Source: Isoperla grammatica
Lineage: Eukaryota > Arthropoda > Insecta > Plecoptera > Perlodidae
NCBI GenBank assembly: GCA_945910005.1
Contig: OX246745.1
Location: 45,108,822 to 45,172,821 of the forward strand
Direction: 5' to 3'
Length of the DNA: 64,000 bases
In this document: positions 57,200 through 64,000 of the stretch, in pieces
How the letters are laid out: each line of letters begins with the position of its first letter
Numbering within the stretch: position 1 is the first letter of the stretch
Made by a program: the position numbers and the translations under genes
The notes under the pieces: model-generated
Databases searched by the model: none
What the model saw: only the letters and a program-made list of their open reading frames with translations
What the model was told of the DNA's origin: nothing

Positions 57200-58140
57200 G
57201 ATGCTTACTGGGGGGACCCGACCAATAAACAACCACCGAGGCCCAGCCCAAGGTTTTAAGCCCTGCCACCAGGGAGACGTATATGCTCCAATGAAGAGGA
57301 TCTGTCGCAGTACAGCCACTGCCTTTGTCAACAGAGTACCACCGACCGACCGACCAAATCCACCCGGGGGGACATTATCCCCCTAGTAACACAATGGCAC
57401 CCAGGCCTACATCAACTGAATGGCATCCTTAAACAATCTAGACTTCTCCTTGCTTCCTCCGTCGCCACGCAGCATTTGGCGCTTCAAACGGCCCCCTCGT
57501 GGTTAAACACGAACCACGGAGGAAGCAAGTGGATGGTACCTTGCCTAGAGGCTCCCACCCTTGCCAGAAGACTCACTGCAACACCTGCCCCATAAACCTT
57601 CCAACTACGACCTTCACAGCCAGAGCCACGAACGTGAGTTATCACCACAGCTGTGATTCTAATAGCCTGATATACCAGGTCAGGTGTCTGCATTGTCCAG
57701 CAGAATAGGGCTCACCACCACCACCACTCCGAGGCAACGGATGAATGGTCACGGGCACGACGACAAACCGGTAGCCCTACGTGCGGCCACACACCACCTA
57801 GGCTTCAACGACTGCTTTAACACCTCGGTGATTAAAGCCCTACCGGCCAGCTGCAACGAGAGTGAACTAAGGAAATGGGAACTCGCCCACCAAATGGTCA
57901 CTAATTCTCGTGTTCCACCCAACCTGAACCTACGTTAACCTCGGGGGGTAACACACTCTGACGAGCGAGCAAGGCTGCGGAAGACGAAAACGTCTCGTCT
58001 TTAGTGTTTTGTGTAGGCCTATATATATTTGTTACGTCGTATCTTCAACCTTCAGATGGCCTAGCGAACTTTTTAAGGTAAGTTGTCGGCTCCTGTCATC
58101 TCTTCAAATTCCCTAGACTCGCAGCCTTTAGGCTCTACAC
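57200..58140 (+). pseudogene. Penelope-like 3' fragment, frameshifted
   Basis: Fragments in different frames match the copy at 43109-44470: TATAFVNRV; IIPLVTQWHPGL-like; PCQKTHCNTCPIN (cysteine cluster, about 57555); LIYQVRCLHCPAE followed by TAG; then the C-terminus (HHLGFNDCFNTSVIKALPASC...RKWELAHQMVTNSRVPPNLNLR) ending at 57938. The 3' segment has ACGAAAACGTCTCGTC and AAGGTAAGTTGTCGGCTCC. The RT catalytic core is absent. Confidence 0.85.
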
Positions 58141-58184
58141 CTATAATTAAAGACTACAACTCAATAAGTGATCTAAAAAACACC

Positions 58185-58258
58185 ACCGATAGAGATGGCT
58201 CAGTGCTAGTGCTAGCGTACGCGGTTCGATACCCGCTACCGGCACTCGTGACCGAAGG
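58185..58258 (+). ncRNA. tRNA-like SINE remnant (weak)
   Basis: TGGCTCAGTGCTAG (58197) fits an RNA polymerase III A box and GGTTCGATACC (58221) fits a B box. They are too close together for a complete tRNA, with no room for an anticodon arm. It could be a decayed tRNA-derived SINE or chance. Confidence 0.25.
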
Positions 58259-58279
58259 CTTTGACTGAGATTTCACTCA

Positions 58280-58999
58280 TGGTGTTTTCCAATGGGTGCA
58301 CTGGACTGCACTGAGTGCACACCGCTACCCACAATCGTATTCCAATGGACTTTTCTGTGCGCACTCAGTGCAATATTTCGTATTCCAATGGAGGACTGCA
58401 CTCGTCGAGTGCCGCACTGAGTCTCACTCAGTTCAGAGGCAAGTGCAATCAAGTCGGTGCAAAGATGGCGGCATTAGACGCGGGAGGTATGTACTTGTTG
58501 ATGGAATTACTTGAGTCCTCTGATAGCAGCGATGACAAAATGATATTGTTCCAAATGTTGCAACCTAAGGAAGTTAAACCAAAAATTCGGGTCTACATTC
58601 TGAGGCCTAGGGCTATTGGATAGGCCTACACAATGCTAGGGCCCTATTGCAATCTAATTTCAATGCGTTTTTTTCTATTTGTAGGTTATGTAGGCTAAAT
58701 GCTGGTATCTAGGCATATTATATAACTGTGCAAATACTTACCAGCAATATTCACATTGCACAACACACTGTCATTAGTTATTATTTCGGCATTATCGGCC
58801 TCCATAATAATATTGGTAGTAACCACAGTTATGCTTCTTCATTTGGCCCGCTCAAGTAAGAGGCCATCTTTGCACAGAGTTTATTTTCGTGTTCCAATGA
58901 GTGCTGCACTAGTTGCTCCACTCGTCAAGTGCATTACGTCACTGTGACGTTTCAGTGCGCACTGGTCTCGTTTCGAGTGCAGTCCATTGGAAAACGCCA
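58280..58999 (+). mobile_element. PIF/Harbinger-like element with truncated gene
   Basis: Ends TGGTGTTTTCCAATGG and CCATTGGAAAACGCCA are inverted with TCA at both flanks (58277-58279, 59000-59002), matching the 3-bp duplication of the group. Inside, from ATG at 58464, a short frame reads MAALDAGGMYLLMELLESSDSSDDK to a stop at 58621-58623. This resembles the N-terminus of Harbinger nucleases; the DDE part is absent. The superfamily assignment is inferred. Confidence 0.6.
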
Positions 59000-59002
59000 T
59001 CA

Positions 59003-60565
59003 GTCAAATCATAAGGCAAATGCTGGGATTCAGTCATACTAACAGCCCTTTGGGGCATTCCATTGCAACAGTTCCGAATACCACATTACATCTGTAGTCA
59101 CCTGAGTGAGAGGCATGAACATCCCTGGGTACAGGTTTCCTTACCAAAATTTAGTATTTATTTTGGTATAAAACACTAACATGACTGCGGGGATTTATTT
59201 TTATTATTAGTAAGTAGTAACATTTATTATTTATGCGGGAGGCTGTGTATTCATCACACGCGTAGTCGTTACGTCTATTGCCGGATGCGTCGTCATAATC
59301 TACACTAAACAACTCGTGCCACAACAATCTGTATCCTTATCACTGGCATCACTTTCGTTGTGCATTTTTGGCGCTAAATGTTTGACAGCAGCAGCAAGTT
59401 CTCAAATTTCTTCCGTCACTGAAAAGTGAACTTTCGTTACAGGTATAATTTTCACTCCAGGCAATTAAGACTGTGAGAGTAGTAGGGCTATACTGAGCAA
59501 ATTGGAATATCTGCCACCGTTGCATGCACGCTCACGGCTTTTTGATTAATATGAGTAGATTTTAGATGATCTTTGCATTTAGGCGGTAAGTTGTATGCTC
59601 TTTTGCAGAGTGATGATTTGGAACATTTTTCAGTTTAGACTTACAGTTTTTTTTTTTATTTAACAGGTATTAGTTTTGGTTTTCATTACTTCCGATTAAC
59701 CAAAGTCTTCTAATACAACATGTTTCACACGCCATACTTCTGACCGCATCTCGCTTCGAGGGTTTTTCATATTTCGGAACACGATTGAAGTGTACAACCC
59801 TGAACTGTCACCTAGGCTACTACTTGGTGATACAGCCTAACGCCGTACACAAAGCACGCGTTGTAAAAGCTGCACAGAGAATACAGCCCCCACCTGCCAA
59901 GCCCGGCCCGGTGACGTCGGCTGTAACTACCAAACGACTTCGACTCCAACAAGCGTGAAACAAACGGGAAACGCATTTGTAAAGATGAATGTGTAATTCT
60001 GTGGCAACGGCTCATTTCCCATTTGTCTGGATTTCAAAACCTTTTCATTCTAAACACTCTTAGTTTAACAATGTATAGTGATCAGTTCATTAAACAAGGC
60101 TATAACTACATTCGTGGTTAACATAGATGCTTAACGAAACCAAATGCTTCTCGCCGGTCGACCGGAGCGGGGATGCGCGGTCGCACATTGTCCGAGCCGA
60201 GACACTCGGGGCATTCATATAGTTATTGTTCTTAAAACAAGTGGAATATTTTTCCTTGTTTGGATGCCTTGTTGTGGCTAGTCCTTTCAAGGAAAGCAAA
60301 GGCAAAGTGCATTCAACACATTGACAAGGGCCTGCAAATAATGGCACCAGTCTGTACGGTGTGCGGCCGACCGCCTGCATGTTGCTGCCAAGCTATACTG
60401 TCCCGATTATTTACTACTCCGGGGATCGTTTTAAGCGACGTATTATCGCGATCGTCGTTATCAAAATACATAGGTAATTATGGGAATTGTCTGGGACTAT
60501 CACCTAACGTCGTAGTATTACGATCGTCGTAGTATCGCGGGTCGTACTGCCATCAAGGTTGGACT
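59003..60565. other. Intronic DNA, no gene seen
   Basis: No coding exon recognised. The frame at 59821-59957 is basic and proline-rich but has no domain. Confidence 0.4.
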
Positions 60566-60720
60566 GTATATGTTGGACATAGAAAACGTAGGCCTATAAC
60601 ATTGGTGTAATTGATAAGATGGGATTATTTCATTATTTTTAGTTCATGGAATAGCATTGTTGCTAGTGTTTAGTCTTTCTGCTACTTTAGCTGTTCCTTA
60701 TCTGTGTTGGATGTTTCCAG

Positions 60721-60844
60721 GTTATATCTGTAATGATTGTGGGAAAAGGTTCCCAAACAAAGCAATTTTGCGAGAACACGTTGCTTTGCACCTCGAGGTA
60801 CGCCAAGTCTTCTGTTGCCCGCATAAAGACGAAGGCTGTGATAG
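60721..60844 (+). CDS. TFIIIA-like zinc-finger protein, fifth coding exon
   Basis: Acceptor TGTTTCCAG, donor ATAG|GTGGGT; phase 2 out, so the gene continues beyond 60844. It encodes a finger at 367-387 (YICNDCGKRFPNKAILREHVALH) and the opening cysteines of the next (VRQVFCCPHKDEGCD). The linker and the CP...EGC start mirror fingers 7-8 of TFIIIA. No further exon was found before 64000. Confidence 0.85.
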
Positions 60845-61369
60845 GTGGGTATATTACTTCTAGCGAGCAGCAACACACGTTGAAGTTATTGTATTGACCT
60901 GAATATAATACGAGTGTGGATTTTGGAGTAGCCAGTGGAGAAAATATTGTAAATCTCGAATATAATACGACCAAGATAGGTATGGACTTTAATAACATTT
61001 ATTTTTCAGCAACATAAAGGGGGAAAAAATACGTTTATGGCGCAATTGAGTTTTAGAATGATGTACTTATGTGTTAAAATAACATATACATGTCTGTCGA
61101 TGATAAATTTGAATCGTAAACACACTTGAGAGGCGTGCTTATGCGAGCGCTGCACTAGTGATGACGTCATTGTGGCTTGGCTCGCCCCGGCATTGGTTTA
61201 CGTTACGTGCACGGTTGGGAAGCGAGATTCCACACACGACAATCGGTCTTGTCTAGTCTGATTCTATCCATCATTGAGTGAAGATGTAAAGACTGACTAG
61301 ATAATTATTATAATATAATATCATCCGATTCTAGAATGCCTCGGTTATAATAGATAAGATTAACAAGTG
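60845..61369. other. Intronic DNA, no gene seen
   Basis: No exon with C2H2 content was found. Confidence 0.45.
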
Positions 61370-61377
61370 TGCTACAG

Positions 61378-61854
61378 CAGGGTTGCCACCAAGTCAATTT
61401 TTTTATCCTTGAAAGAAACTAAAAAAATCCTGAGAAATCCTTGAAAACAGTTAAATTCAGCATTAGCATATTATAACTGCAAAGGAATGTTACAAATTTT
61501 CAGGTTTCATGCCAAAATATGTTATACCAGCCTGATTTTCGAGAATCTAGTCAACATTACGTTCAGAAACGCATAAGAATCAGAATTTTCTTCGAATATA
61601 TTTTAACGTTTTACTTTTACTCACCATAACTACCACTTGCGGGAAATGTTATGCAGTCACTTATGTTTATTTTTACTAGTACCTGATGTTCTTTTACTGT
61701 CTACATTGCTTTTTTAGCTGAATTTTTTAAAATGTATTAATTTAATGTATTTTTTAAAGACAGTAGAAAATCCTAAGACTTTGCCCAAAATCCTGTTATC
61801 CTTGAGACACTCTAAAAATCCTGAGAAAATGATAAAATCCTTGTGGCAACCCTG
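61378..61854. mobile_element. hAT-like element with perfect 8-bp duplication
   Basis: Ends CAGGGTTGCCACCAAG and CTTGTGGCAACCCTG, flanked by TGCTACAG at 61370-61377 and 61855-61862. ATCCTTGA-rich subterminal words. No transposase. Confidence 0.92.
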
Positions 61855-61862
61855 TGCTACAG

Positions 61863-62667
61863 TTAATATAAAATTGTGGCTTGTTAATGAAAATGCAACC
61901 GCTTGTGGCCGAGTGATGTGGCCAACCGAACGTACAATCAAACGTGATGAAACAAAACAATAAATATTGCCAAGCATTATTTTGTTATTTTCTACATTTA
62001 TTTACATCCTGTTCTTTTGACTAAATTTGTTCGTGTATCAGCTAAGAGGCAAAGGGTGGTCTCACTATAAAAACTGCGTGACCTTTTTTTCAAGTATATT
62101 GAGAACGCTACACAATATTAAAAGGATTAAATGCGTGGATTTTGGTGTCGTAAGAACTAAATGTAAGTTTATAAAATAACTAATAGTTTAATCATTATGC
62201 TTATTATTGGTATTCTAAAGTAATTTACAATTAATCACTTATTGGCATTATCCGGTAACAATAAGAATATTTGACACGTTAAAATGTAGATCTTTTAGTT
62301 CTTAAGGTACCACAATTCATGCATTTATCGCTTATTTAATATCTAGGGAAGGGACATTTCAACGCAACAGTACAGTTTAAATGGTTAGTGTTGAAACAAA
62401 AAATAAACGAGTCAAATTCTCTTTGTTTTTTAAACGCTTTTTCAGTTTTTCCCATCCCTAATATCGTGTAGCGTTCCCAAGTTCCGTATTACCAAAGAAA
62501 CGTTCATGCAATTTCATGCAGTTTTTTGTATTGAGCCTCAAACTGTCCCCTTAACTTTGATGGCAGGTAACTCAAGGCAATCTTTTAAAATGTTTTAGAA
62601 CTTTCCTAGATGCACGGCAATAAAACCGCATTATCTGTTTAGTAAAGTTTTTTCATTAAAAGGGATA
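61863..62667. other. Intronic or intergenic DNA, no gene seen
   Basis: AT-rich, no feature recognised. Confidence 0.45.
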
Positions 62668-62675
62668 ATTATGGC

Positions 62676-63209
62676 TAGAGATGCAAGTTTTTCGCAATGC
62701 GCGATAAAACGAAAAGTGTAACAAAACACTCTAGAGTGCTGGTTTCAACATTTCTTTGCGTTATGCGTCACTGGGATTCACATTCAAATCGCGAAATAAC
62801 ACCATAAAATGCGTATAAAACGAATTATGAGTTTATTGGCGATATAACACCATAATTGCCACTTTCTAGCAAAATAACACCATTATTAACAGTAATTCGT
62901 AATTTTGTATTCCCTTCCGTTCAAATCTTCACAAGAATTACGAGATAAAAAGCGAAAATAAGCAGTCCGCATCATCACCACCTACTTCTCTGCAGTCTAA
63001 TCTAATCTTTGACGCCCATCACTATGTATATACATTCAGGGCCATTCACATATACTAGTTTAGAAAATGTAACCTTTTTTAGTTCTATCAATGATTTTAT
63101 GTAAAAACATGATTTTCGATTACAAAAACAATAACACCACAAAACACCATAATTCTCAATTTCTCAAACGAAAAGTGAAGAAAAATAAAACCATTTTCTT
63201 GCATCTCTA
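62676..63209. mobile_element. hAT-like element with perfect 8-bp duplication
   Basis: Ends TAGAGATGCAAG and CTTGCATCTCTA, flanked by ATTATGGC at 62668-62675 and 63210-63217. AATAACACCATAA words repeat inside. It inserted at the left end of a Harbinger-like element (TGGCGTATTCC). Confidence 0.92.
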
Positions 63210-63213
63210 ATTA

Positions 63214-64000
63214 TGGCGTATTCCATTGGTATGCACTCAGTGCGCACTGAAATATCGCCGTGACGTCATGCACTCGCCAAATGTCGCACCGAATGCAGTC
63301 CCTGATGGAACGCACCATTGCAACAACAAAACTTCAATGTCAGAATAGTTTTGTACATACAACGCATGTTATATATTTTACGGATCTTGTATACAACGTC
63401 CGAAATATATCCTTGCATTTTCGGCTTGATTTTTGTCTTATCTGTCCTCGAAATAATAATGTAGGTCTACGGCTTGGTCAACCTATTTCAGAAGATTTCT
63501 AAAATTCCATTAAAATAACCCATTTCATGTGGCTGCCCCAATTATTTTCATAATATGGATCTAGGCCTATGATTATTGCAGGACACTACAAAGATATTAC
63601 CATTTGTACATCATAAATCTTGGTCTAGTCGTTGTCAAAATGCAAAACGCGCGCCTCAAAACCGCACTCGATTCTTTGCACCGGCCCCCGAAGTCGGTGC
63701 AACTCGGTGCGGAATATTATGCACTCGCCCAGTGCAGTGCGGCCAATGGAACACGCGACGGTTGCCCCACTGCGCACTCGCAAGCCCAATGGAACACGCG
63801 ACGGTCGCCCCAGTGCGCACTCGCAAGCCCAATGGAACACGCGACGGTTGCCCCAGTGCGCACTCGCAAGCCCAATGGAACACGCGACGGTCGCCCCAGT
63901 GCGCACTCGCAAGCCCAATGGAACACGCGACGGTTGCCCCAGTGCGCACTTGCAAGCCCAATGGAATGCGACAGCTGCACTCGGTGCACACTAGTGCCCC
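63214..64000. mobile_element. Harbinger-like element, left part
   Basis: The start TGGCGTATTCCATTGG and the following GTGCGCACTG resemble the ends of the element at 58280-58999, and TTA precedes it. The right end is beyond the window. No transposase frame was recognised. Confidence 0.45.
63742..63960. repeat. 43-bp tandem repeat, about five copies
   Basis: CCAATGG occurs at 63743, 63786, 63829, 63872, 63915 and 63958. The unit contains AACACGCGACGG and GCGCACTCGCAAG. The CCAATGG and GTGCGCACT words are those of the Harbinger-like ends, so this looks like an expanded terminal segment. Three overlapping frames through it are artefacts. Confidence 0.92.

Larger units (their letters stand above)
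55742..60566. mobile_element. Pair of pogo-like ends 4.8 kb apart
   Basis: The left end CAGTCCAACCTTGACAGTAC and right end CAAGGTTGGACTG are inverted and each is flanked by TA (55740-55741, 60567-60568). GTACGAC and CGCGATCGTC words are shared just inside. Between them lie a MITE, a Penelope fragment and a Harbinger-like element. It may be one pogo-type element with later insertions, or two separate copies. No pogo transposase was recognised. Confidence 0.6.

Noticed and set aside
58185..58258. Functional tRNA gene
   Set aside because: A and B boxes are present but too close together, and no anticodon arm can form. Kept only as a weak SINE remnant.
63625..63994. Overlapping repeat-rich frames at the right edge
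   Set aside because: They are readings of the 43-bp tandem repeat.

Overview
The window looks like nuclear DNA of a non-vertebrate animal, probably marine. Genes are split by GT-AG introns, and there are long microsatellites. It carries non-LTR retrotransposons, Penelope-like elements with GIY-YIG nucleases, a Merlin DNA transposon and many small hAT-type insertions with 8-bp target duplications. Species cannot be fixed from the sequence alone. Clusters of TAGGCCTA-like words (about 21.6, 24.2, 33.5-34.1 and 42.0 kb) are a composition signature. No prokaryotic features were seen.

Two host genes can be assembled exon by exon with matching splice phases. The first is a complete three-exon gene on the minus strand (12046 down to 7924). 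It encodes a 145-residue Ly6/uPAR-type GPI-anchored protein: signal peptide, ten cysteines, hydrophobic tail. Its second intron begins with 17 tandem 75/78-bp units, each a copy of the exon-2 end plus its splice donor. About 300 bp upstream of its start codon lies a large 14-bp minisatellite rich in CAGCTG E-box motifs. The second is a plus-strand C2H2 zinc-finger gene that resembles transcription factor IIIA. Five exons lie between 38427 and 60844 and the gene runs on past the window. Its introns are stuffed with transposable elements.

Layout: 1-3529 Penelope foldback and hAT-like debris; 3530-5800 an apparently intact Merlin transposon with perfect 8-bp target duplication; 5801-7923 anonymous DNA; 7924-12046 Ly6 gene; 12343-14352 E-box minisatellite split by a hAT insertion; 15019-17883 a large terminal-inverted-repeat element; 18463-24178 hAT, AG microsatellites and two LINEs; 24747-26180 inverted-repeat element with nested hAT; 28366-30335 Penelope hairpin and long CA, TAA and TATG microsatellites; 34138-37880 a nearly intact LINE with a 2A-like peptide motif; 38427-60844 zinc-finger gene, with BED-finger, Penelope, Ty3/gypsy (LTR carrying nine 133-bp repeats), hAT transposase and pogo-like ends in its introns; 61378-64000 hAT and Harbinger-like elements, ending in a 43-bp tandem repeat.

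Most of the window is mobile-element sequence of several ages. The Merlin and the three LINEs carry no or very few lesions, suggesting recent activity.
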